Below are positions 10,456 to 18,888 of a stretch of 64,000 nt of DNA, in pieces (position 1 is the first letter of the stretch; the number at the start of each line of letters is the position of its first letter). The notes below the pieces were generated by a model, which was not told the DNA's origin, did not search any database, and worked only from the letters and a program-made list of their open reading frames with translations. Location: assembly GCA_902500775.1 (NCBI GenBank), contig CABVRZ010000003.1:24522-88521 (forward strand), written 5' to 3'. Made by a program: the position numbers and the translations under genes. The DNA comes from an uncultured Nitrospira sp. (GTDB lineage Bacteria; Nitrospirota; Nitrospiria; Nitrospirales; Nitrospiraceae).

Positions 10456-11295
10456 ATGAGCGCCTCAACAGCAATTGGCATGGTCAGTGAATCGCTACGG
10501 AACCTGCTCGTCGGTGAGATGATGCTGAGCCCGGCCGTCAATGTGACCATTCTGGCACCTGATGAGGGTGGCGGTGACAGGCGTGTCAACCTGTTCCTGT
10601 ACAAGGTGCAAGAACACCCGTTTTTGCGAAATCTAGACTGGCAAGTGAAACCGGGCAGCCCGGATCGATTGGTTCCACCACCGTTATCGCTCAATCTTTC
10701 TTATCTGATGACCGCGTATGCGCAAAACGATCCGCAAACGGGAAACACGACCGCGCATGAAATCTTGGGCGAAGCCATGCGTGTGCTCTATGAAAATCCG
10801 ATCATTCCCAAGGATTATTTGGTGACCGGGTTAAGAAACGCGCGCGAGCAGGTCAAGATTATGCAAAACACCTTGGACCCGGAAGAGCTCAGCCACGTAT
10901 GGAACACCTTTACCCAACCGTTTCGCCTCTCCGTGCTCTATCAGATTTCGGTGGTGCAACTGGATATGCTGTCGGAGAGCGAGCAGGTCATGGCCAAGCG
11001 GGTGCGTCAGATCGGCGTGCCGGACGTACGCGCGCCCTTCCATCCCCCCGTTGTGAATGACATTGCCCCTTCCAGTGGAGCGGTCGGGACAGTCATTACC
11101 TGTCGGGGTAAACATCTGATTGGGTGGAAGGCTTACGCCACGATGACGGGAACACCGGTCTTAAATGGGCAGGCGCTGACTGGAGATACGTTTGCGATGC
11201 CGGTTCCCGCGGATCTGTCCCAGGGATTTCACGAAATCAAGGTCGATATCTCGCACCTTTTCAGAAGGACCTTTTTCTTTGAGGTCACGCCATGA
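10456..11295 (+). CDS. DUF4255 tail terminator protein (Pvc16-like)
   Basis: A 279-residue protein of the Pvc16_N/DUF4255 family, which caps the distal end of sheath and tube in eCIS. Diagnostic segments are VTILAPDEGG, VNLFLYKVQEHPFLRN, PLSLNLSYLMTAYA and the HEILGEAMRVLYENPII stretch. Residues about 195-279 form an Ig/TIG-like beta domain (PPVVNDIAPSSGAVGTVITC). The gene overlaps the ATPase gene by ATGA, which suggests coupled synthesis. Confidence 0.93.
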   Translation: MSASTAIGMVSESLRNLLVGEMMLSPAVNVTILAPDEGGGDRRVNLFLYKVQEHPFLRNLDWQVKPGSPDRLVPPPLSLNLSYLMTAYAQNDPQTGNTTAHEILGEAMRVLYENPIIPKDYLVTGLRNAREQVKIMQNTLDPEELSHVWNTFTQPFRLSVLYQISVVQLDMLSESEQVMAKRVRQIGVPDVRAPFHPPVVNDIAPSSGAVGTVITCRGKHLIGWKAYATMTGTPVLNGQALTGDTFAMPVPADLSQGFHEIKVDISHLFRRTFFFEVTP

Positions 11296-13508
11296 CCAGT
11301 CAGCAAACCGCCAAGATGGAACTCGTCGCTTACAAGGATAGTTATGAGCATCTGGCGGATGAATTAAGGCGGCTGGATGTTCTGATCCAACTGCGTGTGA
11401 TGATGTTTCGACGAAAACTTCAAGAAGCGCAGGAAGAGGCCTTATCTCATCAGACATATATCTCCCATGGAGAAGTGGACTGGATCCTCAGCCAAGAGGA
11501 GGCGTTCGTACCGGATTCCCCTGAAATTCAGAAGATCCGTAAGCAATTGGAAGTTATGCAGAAGCATATTCGCGCCAAGGTAAGTCGAGCTTTGGAACAA
11601 GGTGTCTTTCTGGCGCTGCCACAATTGGCCCATATGTTTGGTTTATCTCCTTTCGAAATTCAGGCCGTCATCGTATGCCTGGCGCCGGAGCTAAGGCGGA
11701 AATACGACAAGCTGTACGCGTATCTGCAGGACGATATCACCCGGAAAAAACCCAGTGTCGATCTGGTGTTGGACCTGCTTTGTGAGACCGAGGCCGACAA
11801 GTGGAACGGCAGGACTGTTTTCTCCGGGCATGCGTCGCTGATGCGCACAGGTATTTTACAGACCGTCGATGATCCGACCAGTCCGTCCGGCTCAAGCGGA
11901 TTGGCGCAGTTTCTAAGGTTGGATCCTCGCATCTTCGGTTTTCTGTTGGGGAGAAATTACTTTGAGGGGCGATTAATCGACTTGGCAAGATTGTACCGTC
12001 CGTCCTCCGCTGGAGAAGATCTATTTGTCGATCCAGCGATAACAACCCAGTTGCTTCAGCTCACTCGAAATCATTTCGCGGACCAAGCAAACGAGAAGAA
12101 AAAGCTGGTCGTATATCTGTATGGCCCTTACGGTGCCGGCAAGCAAGAGCTTGTGCGAACCGTCTGTGGACAGTTGGGCTGCACGATGCTCTCTGTGGAT
12201 ATGGAATTATTGCTGGCGCGCGGACACGAGGTGGAAACATTACTGAAACTGGCCTTGCGCGAGGGTGTGTTGATGCAGGCGGCGCTGTACTTTCATCATG
12301 TGGATGCCCTGCTGAGAGAAGACAATAAGGCTATCCTCAAGATATTTGCTCAAACGGTCGCCCAGTATGGGTGGCTGGTGTTTCTGGCTGGGGACAAGTC
12401 TTGGGCGCCTAAGCGGTTGTTTGAACATATTGAATTTCATGCCGTAGAACTGCCCCTGCCGGATGTGCTTTTACGCCAAGCTGCATGGGAAAAAGACTTG
12501 CAGGACCACATGCCTGAGGCCAGCTCGTGGGCTGCACAGTTGGCTAGCCAGTTTCGCCTGACCCCTGGGCAGATCCGGGATGCGCTTGAGTTGGCGGCGA
12601 ATGAATGTTCCCGAGGTGGGCGGAAAGAAGTCGTGCTGGCTGACCTGCATCGTGCGTGTCGCCACCAATCCAACCAAAAGCTAGGCGAGTTGGCCGTCAA
12701 GATCGAACCGCGTTATAGCTGGGACGATCTCGTGCTGCCCGATGACAAAGTGGCACATCTCAAGGAAATTGGTAACCAGGTACGACATCGCTATCGAGTC
12801 TTTGGCGAGTGGGGATTTGGCAATAAATTGTCGCACGGTAAAGGGCTGAGCATGTTGTTCTCCGGTCCACCCGGAACGGGGAAGACCATGGCTGCCCAGG
12901 TCATTGCGGGTGAATTGCACCTGGATCTCTACAAGATCGATCTCTCCGGTGTGGTCAGCAAATATATCGGGGAGACGGAAAAGAACCTGGCGAAGATTTT
13001 TCAAGAGGCTGAGACGAGCAATGCCATTCTCTTCTTCGACGAGGCTGACGCGCTCTTTGGCAAACGCACGCAAGTCTCGGATGCTCATGATCGGTATGCC
13101 AACATCGAAACCAGCTATCTGTTGCAAAAGATGGACGAGTACGAGGGGGTGGTGATTCTCGCCACCAATCTGCGCGAGAACATAGACGATGCGTTTACCC
13201 GCCGATTGCGCTTCATCGTCGAGTTTCCGTTTCCCGATGAAGCCAGCCGCCTGAAAATCTGGCAGACCCACTTTCCGAAGGAAGCGCCGGTGAGTGGCAA
13301 GATCGATTACGAATATCTCTCACGAGAACTCAAAATCGCAGGTGGAAATATTAAGAACATCGTATTGAACGCTGCGTTTCTGGCCGCTGCCAACGGCGGC
13401 GTGATTGACATGGAGCATATTGTGAGAGGCGCGAAACGGGAGTTTGAGAAGATTGGCAAGTTATGGAGCGAGAAAGACGTACATCAGCCGCAGCGCGTAA
13501 GGGGCTAA
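11292..13508 (+). CDS. AAA+ ATPase of the injection system (Pvc15-like)
   Basis: A 738-residue cytoplasmic ATPase. Residues 1-130 are helical. The first AAA-like module has a P-loop variant GPYGAGKQ at about 278-285 with Gln in place of the Thr/Ser, so it may not hydrolyse ATP. The second module is canonical: GPPGTGKT (about 525-532), ILFFDEAD, the sensor-1 ILATN and arginine fingers in FTRRLRF. In the Afp15/Pvc15 family this protein is required for particle assembly or cargo loading. Its 3' end (13314-13508) exists as a second, diverged partial copy at 15854-16048. Confidence 0.94.
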   Translation: MTSQQTAKMELVAYKDSYEHLADELRRLDVLIQLRVMMFRRKLQEAQEEALSHQTYISHGEVDWILSQEEAFVPDSPEIQKIRKQLEVMQKHIRAKVSRALEQGVFLALPQLAHMFGLSPFEIQAVIVCLAPELRRKYDKLYAYLQDDITRKKPSVDLVLDLLCETEADKWNGRTVFSGHASLMRTGILQTVDDPTSPSGSSGLAQFLRLDPRIFGFLLGRNYFEGRLIDLARLYRPSSAGEDLFVDPAITTQLLQLTRNHFADQANEKKKLVVYLYGPYGAGKQELVRTVCGQLGCTMLSVDMELLLARGHEVETLLKLALREGVLMQAALYFHHVDALLREDNKAILKIFAQTVAQYGWLVFLAGDKSWAPKRLFEHIEFHAVELPLPDVLLRQAAWEKDLQDHMPEASSWAAQLASQFRLTPGQIRDALELAANECSRGGRKEVVLADLHRACRHQSNQKLGELAVKIEPRYSWDDLVLPDDKVAHLKEIGNQVRHRYRVFGEWGFGNKLSHGKGLSMLFSGPPGTGKTMAAQVIAGELHLDLYKIDLSGVVSKYIGETEKNLAKIFQEAETSNAILFFDEADALFGKRTQVSDAHDRYANIETSYLLQKMDEYEGVVILATNLRENIDDAFTRRLRFIVEFPFPDEASRLKIWQTHFPKEAPVSGKIDYEYLSRELKIAGGNIKNIVLNAAFLAAANGGVIDMEHIVRGAKREFEKIGKLWSEKDVHQPQRVRG

Positions 13509-13524
13509 GGTGAGGGAGCAACTC

Positions 13525-14880
13525 ATGTTTGCAATGAAAGACGCAAGGCACAAAACGAGACACTGTGCGTCGGCAAGCAAGAAGCAGCATGACCTCTCTC
13601 ACATTGGTCGTCAGGCAATGACAATTCCTTCTCAGTATCTTCAACGAAATCTGGGGAACAGTTACCTGCAACCTATTTCTGAAAGCCTTCAATCCTTAGG
13701 TCAGATGAGTGCACAACATAAGATTCCAACCATCCAGCGGAAATGTGACTGTGGTGGTTCCTGTGCTAGCTGTGCCGGCAAAGAAGAAGAGCAAAAGATA
13801 CAAACTAAACTGGCTATTGGTCCAGCCAATGATGTGTACGAGCAGGAAGCCGATAGGGTTGCCGATCAGATTATGAGGATGCCGGATGTATCCGCCAAGA
13901 CTGGGCCTGGGCAATACAGTGCGGGCATCAATATCCAACGAAGAGCGGTAAGTGGCGGCAATACGCTGAATTCTGTTCCGGACGTCGAGCTTACTCAGAG
14001 TGGCGGACAACCCCTATCACCTGCAACACGAGCCTTTATGGAGCCACGCTTAGGTGCAGATTTTAGCCAGGTCCGTGTTCATGCAGATCCAGCGGCCCAA
14101 GCCTCCGCCGCGCAGATTCAGGCGCGGGCATTTACTTACGGGCATCATATCTGGCTGGCGAAGGGCGAGAGCGATCAAGACAAGCATCTGATGGCGCATG
14201 AGTTGACGCATGTGGTGCAGCAGAGAGGAATATCCGACATACAACCCCTTAATAGCAACGAGCGATCCATTCACGGGAGCATGTTGCAGACTGGGGTGGC
14301 TAATCACACGGTTCAACGCTGGCCAGGTGATGGCATGGTACCTCCAGGTGACTGCAGTTGGGCGACGTATCTCACTCTTCGGGGTTCTGTCGAGACAGCA
14401 AAAGCGGTCGTGAATACTCTCGGTGCCTGTTCAGCGGGTGACAGCTGCCTCTTTTTGGCTACTAAGATTGCCGCTATCACGGCTGAAATCGCTGCACGTG
14501 TAGCGCTGGATGCTACATGTTTCAGGGGTGGAGACGAAGGTCATCGCCAACAGGTGCAAGATAAAATCAATATGATGAACCGGTGCTACAGATTCTTCTC
14601 GACTTCTGGTTGCCCCCAAGAGCTGATCGAAGCAATGGCGGTTGTCGTCGAAGCTGCGCGTGCGGTCATTGCTGCTGCTGCGGTGGCAGTGGCGATCGCC
14701 TTGGTTGCTGCCCTCATCGCAGCCATTATAGCGCTCGCGAAAGTTATTGCCGCTCTGGTTGCCGCTGCGGCCGCCGCCGCAGCAGAAGCCGCGGCAATCG
14801 CAGCGGCCGCGGCAGCAGTGATAGCGTTACTGGTCGTGATCGAGGATGAGCTCTCGCCTGATAGCTCGTCAGAGGCATAA
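13525..14880 (+). CDS. DUF4157 cargo protein with Ala-rich hydrophobic tail
   Basis: ATG at 13525 (preceded by GAGGGAG) is preferred over GTG 13510, giving 451 residues. The N-terminal leader carries LQRNLGN and a Cys cluster (CDCGGSCASC). Next come DVYEQEADRVADQIM and the DUF4157 domain (about 160-235) with HELTH at 225-229, typical of eCIS-linked cargo proteins. After a linker with several Cys, residues about 370-440 are almost purely Ala, Val, Ile and Leu, with few charges, able to span a membrane several times; the last ten residues are acidic. This looks like a membrane-acting effector delivered by the particle, but activity is inferred. It directly follows the ATPase gene and precedes a possible immunity gene. 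Confidence 0.85.
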   Translation: MFAMKDARHKTRHCASASKKQHDLSHIGRQAMTIPSQYLQRNLGNSYLQPISESLQSLGQMSAQHKIPTIQRKCDCGGSCASCAGKEEEQKIQTKLAIGPANDVYEQEADRVADQIMRMPDVSAKTGPGQYSAGINIQRRAVSGGNTLNSVPDVELTQSGGQPLSPATRAFMEPRLGADFSQVRVHADPAAQASAAQIQARAFTYGHHIWLAKGESDQDKHLMAHELTHVVQQRGISDIQPLNSNERSIHGSMLQTGVANHTVQRWPGDGMVPPGDCSWATYLTLRGSVETAKAVVNTLGACSAGDSCLFLATKIAAITAEIAARVALDATCFRGGDEGHRQQVQDKINMMNRCYRFFSTSGCPQELIEAMAVVVEAARAVIAAAAVAVAIALVAALIAAIIALAKVIAALVAAAAAAAAEAAAIAAAAAAVIALLVVIEDELSPDSSSEA

Positions 14881-14898
14881 CAATCATGGAAGTTATGT

Positions 14899-15495
14899 GT
14901 GTATAGCATGAACCTCAGCGCACTATTCTTTGATGCCTTCGCCTCGCGCCACCGTCCATCGGCTACTGAAATCATACGACCGACCGTGAGTCTTCATGAG
15001 GCCGAGAAATTGAGAGAACTCCTTGCGGAGAATACTTCAATGGAACTCACGGATTACGAACTGAGGACCGTTGTTGAAGGCAACCTCTGGATGCTAACTC
15101 CAAAAGCATTCCTCTACTTTCTGCCGGCTTTCCTCCGCGCTTCCCTGGAGTCGTATGCCTCTGTTAGTGTTTTTGCTTCAGGCCTCATAAGTGCACTCAC
15201 TGAGCCCTCTCGCACTGACATATTAGAGGCGCTTGACAAGGTTGCTCAGGTCCCTTCCGGACTCGGTCTTCCGACTGACATGACAGAGCTTCTCCGCAAG
15301 CAGCAACTGGAATGGTTCGATTCTGGGGCTCCGGAGGCCATTTTCCACGAGAGGTTTGACAACCTAACCCAGAGCGAAGGTGTCGCGATTCTCGCTTTCC
15401 TTGACGCCTTTGAGGAGGCCCACGGCGCGGATTTTCCATTCGACGAGCTGAAAACTGCTGTCGACAGGTATTGGGCTCGATTTCGAGCTGTGTGA
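14899..15495 (+). CDS. DUF6714-like protein, possible immunity partner
   Basis: A 198-residue soluble, acidic protein (GTG 14899 or ATG 14908) with no signal peptide or membrane segment. The TPKAFLYFLPAFLRASLE core and the terminal YWARF resemble the DUF6714-type small proteins often found beside toxins. It lies 18 bases after the hydrophobic-tailed cargo gene and before a recombination scar, which is the usual place for an immunity gene. Function is inferred from position; the family call is from memory. Confidence 0.6.
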   Translation: MYSMNLSALFFDAFASRHRPSATEIIRPTVSLHEAEKLRELLAENTSMELTDYELRTVVEGNLWMLTPKAFLYFLPAFLRASLESYASVSVFASGLISALTEPSRTDILEALDKVAQVPSGLGLPTDMTELLRKQQLEWFDSGAPEAIFHERFDNLTQSEGVAILAFLDAFEEAHGADFPFDELKTAVDRYWARFRAV

Positions 15496-15853
15496 GGGGT
15501 TCTGACGAGGACCGTTAGGAACAAACTAGGGTTACTCAACTTGGAGTCGGGCAGGATTCAATCTTGCTTCTAAATCGAAGAAATAGGTCCGCTGCGCTGT
15601 AAGGAGAATGTAGATAAGGCAGGTTCAGATTGTCATTCCAGACCAGCGGCAAAGCACTGCAAGCATGGTAGTGGAAGCAATAGAGACAGGAGTCTTTTCT
15701 CGATCTTGTGAAGCCGGTTATACGATCACTTTGATCAGGTGAAGTTGTGAAAAAAGGTCGAACTATGAACATAAGGCTACAGCGAACTAGCCCAAAGCCA
15801 ACGGTATCATTTACACCAGCACCTGTTGCTATGGTGCAGTGCAAGTGCCCCTG
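15496..15853. other. Non-coding scar between cargo cassettes
   Basis: About 358 bases with no supported gene. It ends exactly where homology to the ATPase 3' end begins (15854). Base composition is slightly AT-richer than the flanks. I see no terminal repeats or transposase remnant. Confidence 0.5.
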
Positions 15854-16048
15854 TATCTCTTACGAGAGCTCAGAATCGCCGGCGGCAGTATCAAGAACAT
15901 TGTGTTGAATTCAGCGTTTCTGGCCGCTGCCAACGGCGGCGTGATTGAAATGGAGCATATTGTAAGAGGCGCAAAGCGGGAGTTTGAAAAGAGTGGGAAA
16001 TTGTGGAACGAGAAAGATATGCAACAGCAGCAGCGTATAAGGGGCTAA
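15839..16048 (+). pseudogene. Truncated duplicate of the AAA+ ATPase C-terminus
   Basis: The 195 bases at 15854-16048 align without gaps to 13314-13508, the last 65 codons of the ATPase gene including the stop; my hand count gives about 30 mismatches, roughly 85 percent identity. The encoded tail (IKNIVLNSAFLAAANGGVI) is nearly the same. A 35-base run is identical. Upstream of 15854 there is no further similarity, so this is a broken fragment, not a working gene. Many differences are silent, so the piece either diverged under selection or came from another eCIS locus. Confidence 0.9.
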
Positions 16049-16064
16049 GGTGAAGGAGGGTGCT

Positions 16065-16142
16065 GTGTTTAAGGCGAAAGTCAAAATGCAACAATCCAAG
16101 CTTTCCCATTTGTCAAAGGTCCTCCACACCTTCGGGGGCTAG
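16065..16142 (+). pseudogene. Truncated cargo-leader remnant
   Basis: After the duplicated ATPase end, a GTG at 16065 with AAGGAGG before it sits in exactly the same position as the ATG of the first cargo gene (offset 2540 bases). The frame encodes a 25-residue basic peptide beginning VFKAKVKMQQ and then stops at 16140. It resembles the start of a cargo leader whose body was lost. It could still be translated as a small peptide. Confidence 0.55.
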
Positions 16143-16154
16143 ATGAGGTCAGCT

Positions 16155-17036
16155 ATGTTCACCACACACCAGAAGACAAAAACGCACACGACCGAGCCGG
16201 TTACCAGCCGTCAACATCTGGCTGAAAACATACCGTTGGAGTCCAAGCGCGGAGGAAGTGTTTCTCAGGCGCTGGAACGCAGCCTGGGCAACAGCCTTGT
16301 GCAGCGGAACGCTTCTTCCGGAAACCCGACCGGAACCTGCGCGGGCGGTCAGGGCTGCCACTGCGTGAATTGCGCCAGCCCGGCTAACGTGACATTGGAA
16401 GATCCAACAGAAATGGAGCAGACTACCTGCACCTCCAGCACATCAGGCAACGGCTTCGACATTACCTTCGATCCGAGCACGACCACTCCCAGACCCCAGG
16501 CTAATGAAATCCAATTCATCCAGTCCATTCAGATGACGGCCGATGGTACAGCCATGAATCCAGGCACTTATTACTCCAGATTCGCCTATCGCGATCCAAC
16601 CGCTATCTCGGACTCGACCTATATCGACCACCTTGCCTCCTTCAGAACGCCATACCTTGCTGAAAACGGGCACGGGACCGCTGGCTTTTCTAACAGCGGC
16701 AGCACCGGGAATGCGACCTTCCACGACGCCCCAAACACGGGTGGCGGAGACCGGGGGTTCAAAACCTCGGCAAACCCGACCGGTTGGAACACGGTAGTCT
16801 ACAACTTCCAGACGCTCGCCTTTGCCACTGTGGGCACGGATTGCGGAACGTGGTACGACGGTATCGGTTGGACTTATACGAAAACAGCCGCGGATCAAGT
16901 CGCGGGAAGCAACGGAACGTCATCCGGTTTCGCTAGTCTGTTGGGCCCAAGCGCGTCCACGCAAGCCGCCTTTGACCGATTTAATAGCGTGAAAGGCTTT
17001 ACGCCGTGTACTAGCTCCGTTGCCCCAGGGCCATGA
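16155..17036 (+). CDS. Second cargo-like protein, no DUF4157
   Basis: ATG 16155 (GAGG just upstream) or ATG 16143; 293 residues from 16155. The leader starts MFTTHQKT, contains LERSLGNSLVQR and a Cys cluster (CAGGQGCHCVNC), matching the format of the DUF4157 proteins in this window, but the DUF4157 domain itself is missing. The rest (about 85-293) is Gly, Ser, Thr and Asn rich, with few Lys, and looks like an extracellular-type beta fold (TYYSRFAYRDPT, GWNTVVYNFQTLAFATVGTDC). I do not recognise the domain. It is probably a particle cargo by leader similarity and location. Confidence 0.65.
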   Translation: MFTTHQKTKTHTTEPVTSRQHLAENIPLESKRGGSVSQALERSLGNSLVQRNASSGNPTGTCAGGQGCHCVNCASPANVTLEDPTEMEQTTCTSSTSGNGFDITFDPSTTTPRPQANEIQFIQSIQMTADGTAMNPGTYYSRFAYRDPTAISDSTYIDHLASFRTPYLAENGHGTAGFSNSGSTGNATFHDAPNTGGGDRGFKTSANPTGWNTVVYNFQTLAFATVGTDCGTWYDGIGWTYTKTAADQVAGSNGTSSGFASLLGPSASTQAAFDRFNSVKGFTPCTSSVAPGP

Positions 17037-17521
17037 GAACTTGGGAGATGGAACCTATGGAGACCTTCATTCAACAAACAAACATGGGATTACGACACGC
17101 TGCTCTCAAACTGACTCACGTGGGAGAACAAACCGTGTCTGTGAGTACTTTGGTCGTGCATACTTACTATCACCTTCCATCGATCCAGATTTTCCGCTCG
17201 TTTGAGACGTCCGGCCTTTCCTACTCCAACGATAGGCTGGCGGACATTTTGACCTTCACTGTGTCACCCGATGAGATCAGGCGCATGGTGGAAGGGGCGC
17301 GCCAGGTCCGGGGATCGATAACTGGGACACCGGAGAGGCCATCTCTGTCCTTTACTGCCGTCTTTGAAGGAGCGGACGGCCTGAAGGGCAGCGAAACAAT
17401 TTTTTCTCGCGAAGCAGCTGGCGCGCTGCATCAGGCATTGAGCGCGAAGTTGGACTCGAATAATGGGATAGGCGCTGCTGTCCTGAAGATGCAACACACG
17501 GCCGGCTATCCGGATATCTAA
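17033..17521 (+). CDS. Unknown protein coupled to the second cargo gene
   Basis: A 162-residue protein with its start overlapping the cargo stop (ATGA); ATGs at 17048 and 17057 are alternatives. It appears soluble with mixed alpha/beta character (VSVSTLVVHTYYHLPS, SLSFTAVFEGADG). No family recognised. Overlap with a cargo gene and its small size suggest an immunity protein or cargo chaperone, an inference from context only. Confidence 0.55.
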   Translation: MRTWEMEPMETFIQQTNMGLRHAALKLTHVGEQTVSVSTLVVHTYYHLPSIQIFRSFETSGLSYSNDRLADILTFTVSPDEIRRMVEGARQVRGSITGTPERPSLSFTAVFEGADGLKGSETIFSREAAGALHQALSAKLDSNNGIGAAVLKMQHTAGYPDI

Positions 17522-17580
17522 GTGAACTGGGCTTACAAGCGGGCAAAGAGGCCTAACAAAACAACTCTTGAGGTTTGATC

Positions 17581-18282
17581 GTGTCCGACGGCTTCCCCAA
17601 CAAACCCAAAATCCTCCGCGGTGCTTTTGTTGAATATGGCTTGAGCTTGCCACCGCTGTTTGTGGTGTTTCAATTTAATCCGATTCAGCTTACCCGCAAT
17701 CGGAGCCTGACCTATGCCGCGCCCAGCGGTGGCGGAGGGACCACTCAAACGCTGAGAGCGCTGCACCAACGGGAGTTCGATGACAAGGATGACCTTATGG
17801 GCATCCAAGAGCTCCAAACCGTGACGGTTCAAGAAGAATCGATTGGTTTCGACATTCGACTGGATGCGACTGACAAATTGAACGACGGCGATGCCATCAC
17901 TGAACAGTTCGGTATTGCGCCGCAGCTTTCCACGCTGGAACTCATGGTGCACCCCAAAGAGGAGTCGCTTGTGGGGCAAGCTCTGGGCAGCTTGCTCGGA
18001 TCGCCAGGCGGCTTCAGTTTTACGAAGAAACCCAATCCTCCATTGATTCTGTTTATTTGGGGCCGGAAACGGGTGCTTCCGGTGAACATCAATAGTCTCA
18101 ATGTCACTGAATCGGAGTTCAGCACGGATTTGAATCCGATCCGTGCGACCGTTTCCGTGAATCTGACTGTCATCGAGGGGAAGAGCCTTCCCTACATGTA
18201 TACCAAGGTGATGAAGGAGGCGATGTCGGTGTTGAATCTGGCGAACATCGCAGACATCGCCGATGTCGTGATTCCGGGGTAA
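17581..18282 (+). CDS. CIS tube/hub ring protein (Pvc7 N-terminal type)
   Basis: GTG 17581 with TTGAGG seven bases before is chosen over TTG 17575; 233 residues. The sequence has the contractile-injection-system tube pattern: FVVFQFNPIQLTRNRS, then FDIRLDATDKLNDGD, LELMVHPKE, PLILFIWGRKRVLPVNI and the EFSTDLNPIRATVSVNLTV strand. In Afp7/Pvc7 this fold is fused to a LysM domain; here the LysM part is the next, separate gene. It likely forms the ring that joins tube to hub in the baseplate. Confidence 0.85.
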   Translation: MSDGFPNKPKILRGAFVEYGLSLPPLFVVFQFNPIQLTRNRSLTYAAPSGGGGTTQTLRALHQREFDDKDDLMGIQELQTVTVQEESIGFDIRLDATDKLNDGDAITEQFGIAPQLSTLELMVHPKEESLVGQALGSLLGSPGGFSFTKKPNPPLILFIWGRKRVLPVNINSLNVTESEFSTDLNPIRATVSVNLTVIEGKSLPYMYTKVMKEAMSVLNLANIADIADVVIPG

Positions 18283-18286
18283 GTAG

Positions 18287-18880
18287 ATGTTTTCTAAGAG
18301 TTCTCGTTACAAAAAACTTGAGGATGTCGTAGTCGTTGACCGCGACGGAAAGCGGTCAGCTTCCAAGGCGCTCCGCCTCATTCCGGAAGTCGATGGCGAG
18401 TTTCTGCACACGGTTGAAGAAACTGACCGTCTGGATCACCTGGCCTACAAATATTACAAACAGCCTCGAAAGTGGTGGCGGATTTGTGATGCCAATCCTG
18501 ATTATCCCTTTCCGTCGGCGCTGCTAGGGAAAGACGTGATGGTGGTCGAGCAGTTTCCACTCATCATCGACCATGAAGAGGACGAACCGCTTTGGCCCGA
18601 TGTGCTTGCGGACTTCACCGGCCTTGTCGGCGTAGAGCATGTGCGGTTAGTGAAGGAAGAGGTCGATCTAGTAGAGCGGATCGAAACCGTCGGCACCGAT
18701 ACGGTCACGCTCATTGTCCCGCTCTACCGGTATTGGATGATCGTCCGCTACAACGGCATGAATCTCGATTCGAAACAACTGATGGATCGGATGACTGGTC
18801 TGGGACTGACGGTTGGACCGCCGGAAATAGTCGGGCGTGTTGGCAAGTCAATTGTCATCCCACCGAATACGGTGGTGTGA
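18287..18880 (+). CDS. LysM-type baseplate protein
   Basis: A 197-residue protein with a LysM-like segment around residues 39-85 (TVEETDRLDHLAYKYYKQPRKW, then ICDANPDYPFP), as in gp53/Pvc7-type baseplate proteins. The C-terminal half is a beta-rich domain of unknown type. It begins 5 bases after the CIS_tube gene and is followed after 8 bases by the gpD-like gene, so this trio forms the hub module. LysM in this setting packs against the hub and need not bind peptidoglycan. Confidence 0.8.
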   Translation: MFSKSSRYKKLEDVVVVDRDGKRSASKALRLIPEVDGEFLHTVEETDRLDHLAYKYYKQPRKWWRICDANPDYPFPSALLGKDVMVVEQFPLIIDHEEDEPLWPDVLADFTGLVGVEHVRLVKEEVDLVERIETVGTDTVTLIVPLYRYWMIVRYNGMNLDSKQLMDRMTGLGLTVGPPEIVGRVGKSIVIPPNTVV

Positions 18881-18888
18881 GGCGCACA

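Noticed and set aside
14586..14975. Reverse-strand alanine-rich protein of 129 residues
   Set aside because: It is the complement of the Ala-rich coding end of the cargo gene; GC-rich repeats create open frames on both strands.
18592..18888. Longer N-terminus for the gpD-like protein
   Set aside because: The added part lies over the LysM gene in another frame and is unlike gpD; ATG 18889 gives the normal family start.
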